In this document: in pieces, positions 26,122-35,309 of the stretch
Layout of the letters: every line of letters begins with the position of its first letter
Numbering within the stretch: position 1 is the stretch's first letter
Assembly (NCBI GenBank): GCA_024233515.1
Contig: JACKPO010000002.1
Coordinates: 186,001 to 250,000, forward strand
DNA: 64,000 bases
Source: Chlamydiales bacterium
GTDB taxonomy: Bacteria; Chlamydiota; Chlamydiia; Chlamydiales; Simkaniaceae
Reading direction: 5' to 3'
Position numbers and translations under genes: made by a program
The notes under the pieces: model-generated
The model's input: the letters and a program-made list of their open reading frames with translations, nothing else
The model's database searches: none
What the model was told of the DNA's origin: nothing

Positions 26122-26745
26122 CTGCCCTTTAATATGGGTCTCAATTTTCACTAAATTTTCCTTCACGTTTGCGAGAGGAGTCCTTAGCGGATAGGAGAAG
26201 TAACTTAAAACTTTAATCGATTGTTGCATCCGTTCGATTTCTCGGATGGCGTCTCTGACGTGGGTCAGTGTTAGGGCAAGGCGAATATTGCCATCCCGTT
26301 CAGACATCGAAGGGATCTCTCCGTCGCGGAGAATAGGGTCATTATCTTGACCAATCACAAGGACAAAAATCCTCTTTAAATGGAAGGTCCCCTCCTCAAT
26401 TGTGGAGAAATCATGGTACAACAGTCCAAGAAGAGCAATCGCAAAGCTATTCGCATACCAGACAACAACAAAGAACATCGATGTTGAGAGATTCACAAAA
26501 AAGAGAGTGGCAAAAAGAGGGACGGTCCCTAGCTTAGCATAGCTAGAAAGAGTATGGGTCAAATCGACAACATAGTAGATCTGGTCCAGGGCAGTTCTTG
26601 CTTCTGGAGAAAGGCGTGGTACAGGGTTTTTTGCTGGAGACCCCATGTGAGTCTGGATTGCTCGCCTTTGAACTTCATACTCTTTTCCTTCTGTTGTTAG
26701 AACTCTCCAACTTGGATTGGGAAAAAAATAGGCAATGGGATCCAT
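26113..26745 (-). CDS. Hypothetical protein with bilobed hydrophobic domain (Inc-like candidate)
   Basis: 210 aa, not recognised by family. A soluble N-terminus of about 70 residues is followed by two closely spaced hydrophobic helices (about 73-94 and 95-111, GTVPLFATLFFVNL and FAIALLGLLY) with only a few polar residues between, then a soluble helical tail of about 100 residues. There is no cleavable signal peptide. Chlamydial inclusion-membrane (Inc) proteins are defined by such a 40-60-residue bilobed hydrophobic region and type III secretion, so it is a candidate, but an ordinary membrane protein is possible. It lies upstream of tRNA-Cys on the same strand. Confidence 0.7.
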   Translation of the reverse strand: MDPIAYFFPNPSWRVLTTEGKEYEVQRRAIQTHMGSPAKNPVPRLSPEARTALDQIYYVVDLTHTLSSYAKLGTVPLFATLFFVNLSTSMFFVVVWYANSFAIALLGLLYHDFSTIEEGTFHLKRIFVLVIGQDNDPILRDGEIPSMSERDGNIRLALTLTHVRDAIREIERMQQSIKVLSYFSYPLRTPLANVKENLVKIETHIKGQLT

Positions 26746-26851
26746 AAGTGCAACTCCAAAAAATCTACGAATGCGATGGTAAACAAATTTTAGATTTAAG
26801 ACAAAGAAACAATCGTTTGCGTCAAAACTTCGCGCTTGATATTTTTAAACT

Positions 26852-28099
26852 ATGCATCAGTCAATCCAAGAAATCGCAGCGCTTCTTAGCGAAAAAAATA
26901 AAAGTCAAAAAATCCTCTCTCATGTGGCGTTTGATAGTCGCAAAGTGAAACCAGGAACCCTTTTTTTTGCCCTCAAAGGAGAAAAAGTTGATGGCCACTC
27001 CTTTTTAGAAGAGGTTGCAAGGCAAGGAGCTCTTGCTGCCGTTGTTTCTAGAACCTACCAAGGCCCCAATTTTGGGATGGAACTGATCCCCGCTGATGAT
27101 GTGCGACAGGCTTTGCAACACCTTGCCCGCGTAGCGATTCAGAAAAAACCTCCTCTTGTGATTGGAGTGACGGGAACGGTGGGAAAAACAACAGCGAAAG
27201 AATTTATCGCTGGCATCTTAAGTGAAAGATTTCGCGTGGGAAAAAGCGTGGGGAGTCAAAACTCTCAGGTGAGTCTTCCTCTGACTGTTCTAAACTGGGA
27301 AGGGAAGGATGAGATCCTTGTTCTCGAGATGGGGATGAGTGAGAAAGGGGAACTTTCTCGACTCGTTACCATCTCTCCTCCCGATTTAGCGGTTTTGACG
27401 AAGGTCAGTTTAGCGCATTCCGAGTTTTTCGATGATCTAGAGGGAATTGCCGCAGCGAAGTGTGAGCTTTTTACCTCAAGCAAGTTAGGGCATGCTTTTA
27501 TCAACCGCGATGCAAAAGAGTTTAAGGCGGTCAAGCAGGTAAAAGGACCGATCACTTGGTTTGAGGCGGCGACCATTCCAGCACCATTTCAAGAGCCGCA
27601 GCTTCTGGAAAATTTAGGGGCAGCGGTAGCCATTGCCCGTCATCTAGGGATGACTGAAGAGGAGATTGAAAGGGGAGCGCAAAAACTCAAACCGTTTACC
27701 CATCGGGGTGAAAGAATCGAAAAAAAGGGTGTTTTATTTATCGATGATGCATACAATGCCTCTCCGGTTGCGATGAAAGCAGCCCTGAGAAGTATGCCTA
27801 AAGGGAAAAAACAGATTGCCCTTTTAGGAGGGATGAAAGAGCTTGGCGCTTATGAAGAGGTTTCCCATCGGGAAGTTGCAGAGTGCGCCCTTCCTCTACT
27901 AGATGAGCTCCTCTGCGTGGGGAAAGAGTGCCAAGTGATGGTCGATCTCTTCAAAAAAGAGGGGAAACGAGCGACTCTTTTTGAGACAAAGGAGGAGGCA
28001 ACGGCTCACTTGAAGGAAATGATGGAAGAAGGAGATGTCTGCTTGTTAAAAGGGTCAAATTCCTTCCAACTATGGACGGTTTTAAAGGACATCGATTAA
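26852..28099 (+). CDS. murF: UDP-MurNAc-tripeptide:D-Ala-D-Ala ligase
   Basis: 415 aa. Adds D-Ala-D-Ala to the cytoplasmic peptidoglycan precursor. P-loop GVTGTVGKTTAKE (ATP loop G108-T114), N-terminal Mur domain with FDSRKVKPGTLFFALKGEKVDGH, middle motif LEMGMSEKGELSRL, and C-terminal ligase domain with DDAYNASPVAMKAAL and LLGGMKELGAY. No obvious Shine-Dalgarno precedes the ATG. First gene of a tight eight-gene cell-wall/division operon running to the ftsQ-like gene. Confidence 0.95.
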   Translation: MHQSIQEIAALLSEKNKSQKILSHVAFDSRKVKPGTLFFALKGEKVDGHSFLEEVARQGALAAVVSRTYQGPNFGMELIPADDVRQALQHLARVAIQKKPPLVIGVTGTVGKTTAKEFIAGILSERFRVGKSVGSQNSQVSLPLTVLNWEGKDEILVLEMGMSEKGELSRLVTISPPDLAVLTKVSLAHSEFFDDLEGIAAAKCELFTSSKLGHAFINRDAKEFKAVKQVKGPITWFEAATIPAPFQEPQLLENLGAAVAIARHLGMTEEEIERGAQKLKPFTHRGERIEKKGVLFIDDAYNASPVAMKAALRSMPKGKKQIALLGGMKELGAYEEVSHREVAECALPLLDELLCVGKECQVMVDLFKKEGKRATLFETKEEATAHLKEMMEEGDVCLLKGSNSFQLWTVLKDID

Positions 28100-29254
28100 A
28101 TGCTATATCTTTTGCTGCAACACCTTGCTCATCACACTGCTGTGAAGGTGCCTTCCGTCTTTCTTTATACGTCAACGCGGATGATTCTTGCAGCGATGAC
28201 AACGCTTCTTTTGACCATCTTTTTAGGTCCCCGCATGATCAACAAGCTTTATGCTCTGAAGACAGGGCAGTCGATCCGCGTGGAGGATTGTCCGATGCTT
28301 GCGGAGCTCCACCAAAAGAAAAAAGAGACCCCGACGATGGGGGGGATTTTGATTTTGGTATCGATGCTCATTGCACTCTTTCTGTGGATGGACCTCATGA
28401 GCGCATTCACCTTGCTTTTAGGAATCGCGACGGTTTGGTTAGGACTCCTCGGAGGGATGGATGACTATCTGAAGATGAAGCACAAGAACTCTAAAGGGCT
28501 TGCTGCACGTAAAAAGTTTCTCCTTCAGGTTTTGTTTTCTGGATTTTTGGGACTCTATTTACTTTGGCCTCCTTTGAGTGATGCTCTGAATGTCGGAAGT
28601 TGCTTCTCTCCTCCTATGGTTGACTATGGAGAGTATTTTTTTCCTTTTAAGAAAGGGGCTCTTTTCACTTTAGCGGGAGGGGGGCTGATTTTAGCTTTCA
28701 TCCTTACCATTGTTGTTGTGACAGGGTCTTCAAATGCTGTTAATTTAACCGATGGACTCGATGGATTGGCCTCGGGGTGTATTCTTTTAGTGGCTGTTGT
28801 TCTTTCCATCTTTGCTTTCCTCTCAAATCATCGTGAAATGGCTCACTATCTCAACATTCCCTACATCGAAGGGTGTGCGGAGATCGGTGTTTACCTATGC
28901 GCAATGGCAGGAGCCTGTTTAGGGTTTCTTTGGTACAATGGGTACCCAGCGCAAGTTTTTATGGGCGATACCGGCTCTTTAGCTTTAGGGGGGATCTTAG
29001 GAACAGCGGCTGTTCTTATGCGGCGGGAGTTTCTTCTGGCCCTTATTGGAGGAATTTTTGTGATGGAGGCGGTTTCTGTAATATTGCAAGTTCTCAGCTA
29101 TCGCTACCGCAACAAAAAGCGGATTTTTCGTTGCGCTCCTCTCCACCACCATTTTGAATTCAAGGGGTGGCCGGAGCAAAAAGTGGTGATCCGTTTTTGG
29201 ATCATTGGTTTAATCTTAGCGCTCGTCGGTTTAGCCTCAATTAAGTTTCAATAA
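28100..29254 (+). CDS. mraY: Phospho-MurNAc-pentapeptide transferase
   Basis: 384 aa integral membrane enzyme that forms lipid I on undecaprenyl phosphate. About ten membrane helices. Catalytic motifs: KKETPTMGGILIL (substrate loop), GGMDDYLKMKHKNSKGL (DD pair), NLTDGLDGLASG, WYNGYPAQVFMGDTGSLALGG and CAPLHHHFEFKGW with the histidine cluster. The ATG abuts the murF stop directly. It carries an N-terminal extension of about 20 residues, similar to other members. Confidence 0.96.
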   Translation: MLYLLLQHLAHHTAVKVPSVFLYTSTRMILAAMTTLLLTIFLGPRMINKLYALKTGQSIRVEDCPMLAELHQKKKETPTMGGILILVSMLIALFLWMDLMSAFTLLLGIATVWLGLLGGMDDYLKMKHKNSKGLAARKKFLLQVLFSGFLGLYLLWPPLSDALNVGSCFSPPMVDYGEYFFPFKKGALFTLAGGGLILAFILTIVVVTGSSNAVNLTDGLDGLASGCILLVAVVLSIFAFLSNHREMAHYLNIPYIEGCAEIGVYLCAMAGACLGFLWYNGYPAQVFMGDTGSLALGGILGTAAVLMRREFLLALIGGIFVMEAVSVILQVLSYRYRNKKRIFRCAPLHHHFEFKGWPEQKVVIRFWIIGLILALVGLASIKFQ

Positions 29255-30399
29255 TGAAAGCGCTTATCATCGGATTCGGAATCAGCGGAAAAGGGGCAGC
29301 AAAGCTCCTCTTAAAGCAAGGGTATGAAGTGGTGGCGGTCGACCGAAATAGCGAGCCATTTCCTGGGGTTCAGCTTCTTCCTGAAACGGCTGACATTGGT
29401 CCTGTCGATCTAACGATTCTTTCGCCTGGGATTCCTGCTAGTCATCCTCAAGCAAAGGGGAGGGAGGTGATTGGAGAGGCGGAGCTTGCAATGCGCTTTC
29501 TAACCAATCGGATGATTGGAATTACGGGAACCAATGGAAAGACAACGCTCACCCTCTTAATGGCGCACCTATTGAATGTTGCTGGGATGGAGGCCCGCGC
29601 ACTTGGAAATGTGGGAAGTTCCCTTGCAGAGTATGCTTGCCATCCAAATCCTGAAGAGATCCTTGTGGTTGAACTGAGCTCGTTTCAACTTGAAACGATG
29701 ACCACGAAAGGATTGGATTTTGGACTCATCACAAATATTGCTCCCGATCATTTAGATCGTTATGAAAGTTTCGAAGCCTATCAACAAACAAAATATCGTT
29801 TAGGGACTTTGTTAAAAAGTGGAGAGCTTCTGACGGAGGATTCTTATTTACAACTAACGGACGACGAGAGATACTGGGAAATACGAATGAATGCGCTTTA
29901 CCGAGCAGCGCTCGCCCTCTCTTTAAACCTAGGAATCACCTGGGAAACTTTTAGAGAGGGGCTGAAGTCATTTCAGCGCCCGCCTCATCGGATGGAGAGG
30001 GTGAGAACTCTCAATGGAGTTCATTTTATCAATGATAGTAAAGCGACCAATGTTGCGGCTGTCATTTATGGCCTCACGCAGCTCGAGGGACCGATCCACC
30101 TCATTGCAGGTGGAAGGGGAAAAGGGGAAAGCCTGGAAAAGTGGAAAACACTCTTTCCAGGAAAAGTAAGACAGATCTATGCAATCGGAGAAATGGCTCC
30201 TCAACTTGAAAAAGAGTTCGAAGATGTGCAAAGATGTGAAAATTTAGAAGAGGCGATAAATAAAGCCTCTGCCTCCGCTAAGGAAGGTGAGACGGTTCTC
30301 CTCTCTCCAGGTGGAGCAAGTTTTGATCAGTTCCGCAACTATATGCAGCGGGGAGAAATGTTTAAAGAGATCGTGAACAACCTGAAGGAAAAACAATGA
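29254..30399 (+). CDS. murD: UDP-MurNAc-L-Ala:D-Glu ligase, shortened
   Basis: Adds D-glutamate to UDP-MurNAc-L-Ala. 381 aa against about 440-450 for most MurD. N-terminal Rossmann domain IIGFGISGKGAAKLL; P-loop GTNGKTT (92-98); VVELSSFQLETM; ITNIAPDHLDRYESF; C-terminal PPHRMERV, FINDSKATNVAA, GGRGKGE and LLSPGGASFDQF. The central domain lacks about 50 residues between the KYRLGT segment and MNALYRAALAL, where the usual HNxxN motif reads MNALY. The conserved C-terminal ligase motifs argue that it is still functional. Overlaps mraY by 1 base. Confidence 0.9.
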   Translation: MKALIIGFGISGKGAAKLLLKQGYEVVAVDRNSEPFPGVQLLPETADIGPVDLTILSPGIPASHPQAKGREVIGEAELAMRFLTNRMIGITGTNGKTTLTLLMAHLLNVAGMEARALGNVGSSLAEYACHPNPEEILVVELSSFQLETMTTKGLDFGLITNIAPDHLDRYESFEAYQQTKYRLGTLLKSGELLTEDSYLQLTDDERYWEIRMNALYRAALALSLNLGITWETFREGLKSFQRPPHRMERVRTLNGVHFINDSKATNVAAVIYGLTQLEGPIHLIAGGRGKGESLEKWKTLFPGKVRQIYAIGEMAPQLEKEFEDVQRCENLEEAINKASASAKEGETVLLSPGGASFDQFRNYMQRGEMFKEIVNNLKEKQ

Positions 30400-31043
30400 A
30401 TCGAAGAGATATTATTATCGTCGCCGTTTTAATCAATGCGGGACTCCTTGTGACCCTCTTTGTTAGCTCATTAAAGAAAGAAACAGGGACTCCTCTTGTC
30501 TCTTCAGAGCCTCCTCCTCAGCAGGTTGAAATTGCGGCAAAGCTCACCCCTCCACCAAAAAAAGGGGGAGACCAAGTGGATCAAGTCATCCATCAGTACA
30601 CGGCAAAAGTGCAAGCAGAAGAGAAAAAAGAAGAAGTGGTTCCTGCACCTTCTTTGACTCCAGTGAAGAAAGAAGAAGAGAAGCCAGTCGTGAAAGCGCC
30701 GATGAAAGCTCCTCTTCGTGTGGTGACCGTCGAGAAAGGGGATGTTCTTGAAAAGATTGCAAGAAGCCATAACGTCAGTGTTGATGAGATTATGAAACTG
30801 AACAACCTTTCCAACTCCAGACTGCAAATTGGTCAAGAGCTCAAACTTCCCGAAAAGAAAGCCCCTGTAAAAGAGGTGAAAAAAGAGGAAGAAGGGAAAT
30901 ACTATGTTGTGAAAGGGGGAGATAGTCCATGGACGATTGCCCAAAAACATCACATGCAAGTGGAAGAGCTTTTGAAGTTGAACAATATCGACGAGGAAAA
31001 GGCTAAGCGTCTTCGACCTGGTGACCGATTAAGAATTAAATGA
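30396..31043 (+). CDS. LysM-domain envelope protein (NlpD-like)
   Basis: 215 aa. One N-terminal membrane anchor (IIIVAVLINAGLLVTLFVSS, about 6-25), a Pro/Lys/Glu-rich spacer, then two LysM domains at about 108-153 (VEKGDVLEKIARSHNVSVDE) and 169-214 (YVVKGGDSPWTIAQKHHMQ). LysM binds the GlcNAc-containing glycan of peptidoglycan. There is no M23 peptidase domain, so unlike enterobacterial NlpD it is a binder only. Placed between murD and ftsW, as the nlpD-like gene is in Chlamydia; overlaps both by 4 bases. Confidence 0.88.
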   Translation: MNRRDIIIVAVLINAGLLVTLFVSSLKKETGTPLVSSEPPPQQVEIAAKLTPPPKKGGDQVDQVIHQYTAKVQAEEKKEEVVPAPSLTPVKKEEEKPVVKAPMKAPLRVVTVEKGDVLEKIARSHNVSVDEIMKLNNLSNSRLQIGQELKLPEKKAPVKEVKKEEEGKYYVVKGGDSPWTIAQKHHMQVEELLKLNNIDEEKAKRLRPGDRLRIK

Positions 31044-32146
31044 GAAGCGTCTACTTTCTCCTCTCATTTACGGTGATCCTTTTTGCGATCGGAATTTTGA
31101 TGGTCTTTGGGACAACATCAGCCGAGGTCCTCGATCGAAGTCTCAATATCAGCACCCATCATGCGATGATTCGACAACTGATTTATGGGTGTTGTGGGCT
31201 AGTGTTTGCCTTGCTTGTTTACTATTACGGCTATGAAAAACTCTTGAAGACCGCACCCTACCTCTTTTATGGATGTACCCTGTGTCTCCTTCTCGTTTTT
31301 GTTCCCGGTATTGGACGGGCGCTGAATGGGGCTCACCGGTGGATCTTTCTAGGGCCCCTCTCATTTCAGCCTTCAGAGTTCATGAAAATGATTGCCCCTC
31401 TCTACTTTATCCATCTCTATCTCTCGAAAGAGAAGATGACGCTAAAATCCTTTTATCTCATCATCCTCCGCTTAGCGGTCCCTCTCTTTTTAATCTTGAT
31501 CGAACCTGATAATGGAGCCGTTGCGATCATCATGATGACGCTAATGGCCCTTTTTTTCATTTGCCGCATCAAACTTCTCTATTGGATGGTTCCTGCTTTT
31601 GCACTCGTTGCCATGGGAGGAATTGCAGCTTCACAGATGCCTCACGTTAAGCAGCGGATCAGAGTGTATCTCCATCCAGAGACAGATCTTCTAGGGAAAG
31701 GACACCAACCCTACCAAGCAAAGATTGCCACAGGATCTGGAAAGTTGTTTGGGAGAGGTGTGGGAGAAAGTCTACAAAAGTTGAACTATCTCCCGGAAGC
31801 GCGCAGTGACTATATTGCCGCCATCTATGCTGAAGAGTTAGGATTTGTAGGGATCTTGTTTTTGATCTTGATCTACCTGTCGATCGCCTTTAGTGGGTTT
31901 TACATTGCACTGAAAACAGAGACCAAAGGGGCTTTTTATATTGCCAGTGTCATGACTTTTCTGATCTGTTTTCAGGCCTTTTTAAACTTAGGCGTTGTCT
32001 CGGGCCTTTTGCCGAGCAAAGGGACGAATCTTCCCTTTTTTAGTCAGGGAGGATCATCTCTTCTTGCAAATTGTATTGCGATTGCTATGATTATGAGTAC
32101 CCGTGTTTTGAAGGAACGGAAATGGAACATCGAGAAAGCCAATTAA
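31040..32146 (+). CDS. ftsW: SEDS-family peptidoglycan glycosyltransferase FtsW
   Basis: 368 aa, about ten membrane helices. Polymerises lipid II during division with a partner class B PBP (not in this window). Diagnostic segments: GAHRWIFLGPLSFQPSEFMK, EPDNGAV (the catalytic Asp region), LPEARSDYIAAIYAEELGFVG and the end motif NLGVVSGLLPSKGTNLPF with SQGGSSLL. Could be RodA by sequence alone, but the position between murD and murG favours FtsW. Its end overlaps murG by 25 bases. Confidence 0.93.
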   Translation: MRSVYFLLSFTVILFAIGILMVFGTTSAEVLDRSLNISTHHAMIRQLIYGCCGLVFALLVYYYGYEKLLKTAPYLFYGCTLCLLLVFVPGIGRALNGAHRWIFLGPLSFQPSEFMKMIAPLYFIHLYLSKEKMTLKSFYLIILRLAVPLFLILIEPDNGAVAIIMMTLMALFFICRIKLLYWMVPAFALVAMGGIAASQMPHVKQRIRVYLHPETDLLGKGHQPYQAKIATGSGKLFGRGVGESLQKLNYLPEARSDYIAAIYAEELGFVGILFLILIYLSIAFSGFYIALKTETKGAFYIASVMTFLICFQAFLNLGVVSGLLPSKGTNLPFFSQGGSSLLANCIAIAMIMSTRVLKERKWNIEKAN

Positions 32147-33234
32147 ACCTCCTGATCGCTGCGGGGGGAACAGGGGGGCATCTTTTCCCCGCACAAGCCT
32201 TAGCCTTAGAACTCCTCCAAAATCATCCCAACATCAGAGTCACCTTCGTAGGAGCAGGCCTAAAAAAAAATGTCTATTTTAAGAAAGAGGTCTTTCCCTT
32301 TTTAGACATTTCGAGTGGGACTCCCTTTTCCAAAGATCCCCTAAAAATGTTGCAAGCACTCTTGAAGCTCTCCAAAGGGGTGAAACAGTGTTTAAGGTAC
32401 TTTCGGAAACAAAAGCCCGATCTGATTGTTGGGTTTGGCTCTTTCCATACCTTCCCGGCGATTTTTGCAGCAAAAATTCGGAGAGTTCCCATCCTTATTT
32501 TCGAGAGTAATGCGCTTCCTGGAAGAGTCAATCGGTTCTGCTCAAAATGGGCGCGTGTTTCTGCCATCCAGTTTTCTCATGCTTCTGAATACTTGAAGTC
32601 GAAAAGTATTTGTGTGCAAATGCCTCTTCTTAAGAAAAACGCCACGATTTCCAAAAAAGAGGCCCGTCGCTACTTTGGTCTGGATGAAAATCGTTTTACC
32701 CTCCTTATTTTTGGAGGATCGCAAGGGGCGCAGGCGATCAATCACCACTTCTGCAGTGCGCTCGATCTTTTACGAAAGAAAGAACTAGAATTTCAGGTGA
32801 TCCATATCGTAGGAAATCCTGAAAGAGCTGAAAAATTAACCGCTGTCTATCAAGACAAGGGGATTTCCGCTTCTGTGAAAGCTTTTGAAGAGAAAATGGA
32901 AAATGCCTGGTCGGCTGCCGATCTCAGTATTTCTCGAGCAGGAGCTGCGACGCTTGCAGAGCTTATTGAATTTATCGTCCCGAGTATTTTGATTCCCTAT
33001 CCTTATGGGGCCGAAAATCATCAAGTGAAAAACGCCCTCTTTGTTTCTGATGAAATTCATGGGGGAGTGACCATTGAAGAAAAGGACTTAACGCCCGATG
33101 GATTAGCGACGATGATCCTTGAGGTTCTTGGCAACGGTGAAGAAAAACTGAAAGCAATGAAAAGTGCATTAAGAAGTTTTAAAGAGGAAGAAAATAAAGA
33201 AGATCTTTGTTCTGTGGTACTCAAAACGATATGA
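32122..33234 (+). CDS. murG: Lipid II-forming UDP-GlcNAc transferase
   Basis: 370 aa from ATG 32122 (MEHRESQLNLLIAAGG); the frame is open from 32071 but that part lies in ftsW. Transfers GlcNAc to lipid I at the inner face of the membrane. GT28 features: AAGGTGGHLFPAQALA with the glycine loop, a second N-terminal loop GFGSFHTFPAIFAA, LLIFGGSQGAQAINHHF, and the C-terminal donor site SRAGAATLAELIEF and PYPYGAENHQVKNA. Overlaps murC by 4 bases. Confidence 0.95.
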   Translation: MEHRESQLNLLIAAGGTGGHLFPAQALALELLQNHPNIRVTFVGAGLKKNVYFKKEVFPFLDISSGTPFSKDPLKMLQALLKLSKGVKQCLRYFRKQKPDLIVGFGSFHTFPAIFAAKIRRVPILIFESNALPGRVNRFCSKWARVSAIQFSHASEYLKSKSICVQMPLLKKNATISKKEARRYFGLDENRFTLLIFGGSQGAQAINHHFCSALDLLRKKELEFQVIHIVGNPERAEKLTAVYQDKGISASVKAFEEKMENAWSAADLSISRAGAATLAELIEFIVPSILIPYPYGAENHQVKNALFVSDEIHGGVTIEEKDLTPDGLATMILEVLGNGEEKLKAMKSALRSFKEEENKEDLCSVVLKTI

Positions 33235-34538
33235 AGCAGCACTACCATTTTTTAGGGGTCGGGGGCATCGGAATGAGCGCTCTTGCGCGCATTCTTATTG
33301 ATCAAGGGCAATGTGTCACGGGAAGTGACCTTGCTGAGATTCCAGCTCTCGAGAAAATTGGGGTGCGAAAATTAGAGGAGCTCCCAAAACAAGGGGCTAT
33401 TGTCTATAGTTCTGCGATCCAAGAAAGTCATCCTCTTCTCCTTCAAGCCAAAAATGAGGCAAGACCACTTTTTCACCGCTCTCTTCTTTTGAAAGAGTTA
33501 ATGGGGAAACAAAAAGCCCTTCTTGTAACAGGGACGCATGGGAAAACAAGTACTTCATCCCTTTTGACATGGGTCCTTTCCTATGCCAAACAAGATCCTT
33601 CCTTTGCTGTGGGAGGGATCCTCCAGAATCTCCAAAAAAATGGGGGATGGGGAAAAGGGGAATATTTTGTTGCAGAAGCTGATGAAAGCGATGGCTCTTT
33701 TTTAAATTATCAAGGAGAAGGAGGGATTGTCACCAACCTTGAACAAGAACATCTTGCCTACTGGAAGACACAAGCCAATCTCTGCAAAGGATTTCAGACC
33801 TTTTTTCAACAGATCAAAAATCAGAAACTTTTCTTCTGGTGCAGTGATGACCCTCTTTTGAAATCGTTGAAACCTCCTGGGATCTCTTATGGGAAACAGG
33901 GGGAGTTAAAGCTTCTGAAATGCCAGCAAGAAGGGGGTCGTCTCATATTTTCAGCCTCATTTCGAGGGAAAATCTATGAAGCGATTGAGCTTCCGCTGAT
34001 GGGAGAAAAACTGGCCTTGAATGGTCTTGCAGTTTTTGGTCTAGCCCTTCAGCTAGGGGTGAGTGAAAAAGAGATTCGTGAAGCTTTTTTATCTTTCAAA
34101 GGGGTCAAGAGGCGGCAAGAAATGGTGGGACAGGTCAATGGGATCCTAGTTTACGACGATTATGCTCACCACCCGACAGAGATCAAAGCTGTTCTTGAGG
34201 GGCTCAGAAAAAAAAATCCGAAAGGGCGACTGGTCGCTCTTTTTGAACCCCATCGTTTTTCTCGAACGGAAGAACAGATGGAGCAGTTTAGCGATGTCTT
34301 TCAAGAGGCAGATCTCGCAGTGATCACCTCAATTTATTCTGCTGGAGAATCTCCTATTCCTGGAGTGACAGGAAAAGCCTTAGCGAATAGAGTGGGGAGA
34401 GAGAAGGTCCTTTTCCTCGAAAAGGAAAAGTTGATGGCTTTCCTTCCGAAAATGCTCCTTCCTGGTGATCTTTTTGTGACAATGGGCGCTGGAGGCATTA
34501 CAACTTTTGGCCCTAAATTGATTGAGGCGCTGTCATGA
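33231..34538 (+). CDS. murC: UDP-N-acetylmuramate:L-alanine ligase, not fused to Ddl
   Basis: 435 aa. First amino-acid addition to UDP-MurNAc. HFLGVGGIGMSALARIL at the start, P-loop VTGTHGKTSTSSLL, EADESDGSFLNY, VYDDYAHHPTEIKAVL and FEPHRFSRTEEQM, with MGAGGI at the end. In Chlamydia murC and ddl form a single fused gene; here the protein stops at normal MurC length and the next gene is ftsQ-like, so Ddl must be elsewhere. ATG at 33231 overlaps the murG stop. Confidence 0.95.
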   Translation: MKQHYHFLGVGGIGMSALARILIDQGQCVTGSDLAEIPALEKIGVRKLEELPKQGAIVYSSAIQESHPLLLQAKNEARPLFHRSLLLKELMGKQKALLVTGTHGKTSTSSLLTWVLSYAKQDPSFAVGGILQNLQKNGGWGKGEYFVAEADESDGSFLNYQGEGGIVTNLEQEHLAYWKTQANLCKGFQTFFQQIKNQKLFFWCSDDPLLKSLKPPGISYGKQGELKLLKCQQEGGRLIFSASFRGKIYEAIELPLMGEKLALNGLAVFGLALQLGVSEKEIREAFLSFKGVKRRQEMVGQVNGILVYDDYAHHPTEIKAVLEGLRKKNPKGRLVALFEPHRFSRTEEQMEQFSDVFQEADLAVITSIYSAGESPIPGVTGKALANRVGREKVLFLEKEKLMAFLPKMLLPGDLFVTMGAGGITTFGPKLIEALS

Positions 34539-35269
34539 AAACGTTTCGCGTTGCCCTTCTTGTTTGCTTTTCCTTGTTTTGTGTGGCCCTTTTTTATTTT
34601 TCCCTCTCCACCTTCGAAAAAAGGGAAGTTCCTAAGACGACAATCAAAACCATTGCTCAAACAGGACCTTTGAAAGAAGGGCTTAAAACCGACTATCTTG
34701 CAGAGCTCTTAGATTTATCCTTAGACCATCCTCAATGTTTAGAGCTCAGCGTTGTTGAAAAACGCCTTCTCGAAAGTCCCATGATAAAAGCGGTTTCTGC
34801 CTCCTATCTCAACCCTGAAACACTCTATATAGACTATACTTTGCGAAGCCCGAAATTTCTTTTGATAGATCTTGAGAATCGGGCCCTTGATGAGGAGGGA
34901 GCTCTTTTCCCGTTAACTCCTCATTTTACTCCCAAACATCTTCCAGAAATTTATCTTGGTCTTAAAAGTCTTGAGGGACTTAAGGTCTCTTATGACGATG
35001 AGAAAAAAGAAATAGCACAGACATTGAGTCAGATGCTCGCTGATACGCTGCTCCGGATCGACCTGTCTCATGTCGAAGAGCCGTCACTTGGGAAGCGAGA
35101 GATTGTTGTAATTGTCCAATCGGGAGAGAAGAAACATTTTCTCCGCCTTCCAACCCACGAGTTTGAAGCCCAATTGAAGCGTTATCTAGCAATGAGAGAA
35201 AAAATTCAGGGACAAGAACTCATTATCGATTTGCGCGTCCCAGATTTGGCCTATTTGACAGTGATCTGA
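34535..35269 (+). CDS. ftsQ: FtsQ/DivIB-like division protein
   Basis: 244 aa bitopic membrane protein: short cytoplasmic N-terminus, one helix (VALLVCFSLFCVALFYFSL, about 6-24), then an extracytoplasmic part. From about 75 it contains VVEKRLLESPMIKAVSASYL and PETLYIDYTLRSPKFLLID, which fit the POTRA/FtsQ pattern, followed by LDEEGALFPL and a C-terminal LIIDLRVPDLAYL (FtsQ beta domain). Sequence similarity is weak as usual for FtsQ; position at the end of the mur cluster supports the call. Overlaps murC by 4 bases. Confidence 0.75.
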   Translation: MKTFRVALLVCFSLFCVALFYFSLSTFEKREVPKTTIKTIAQTGPLKEGLKTDYLAELLDLSLDHPQCLELSVVEKRLLESPMIKAVSASYLNPETLYIDYTLRSPKFLLIDLENRALDEEGALFPLTPHFTPKHLPEIYLGLKSLEGLKVSYDDEKKEIAQTLSQMLADTLLRIDLSHVEEPSLGKREIVVIVQSGEKKHFLRLPTHEFEAQLKRYLAMREKIQGQELIIDLRVPDLAYLTVI

Positions 35270-35309
35270 TCTTGCGTAAAAATTACGAAACTGATAAAGT
35301 TTTTGTTTC

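Noticed and set aside
26821..26851. Promoter TTGCGT-17-TATTTT before murF
   Set aside because: The -10 would lie only 7 bases from the ATG, leaving a leaderless message; too weak to annotate.
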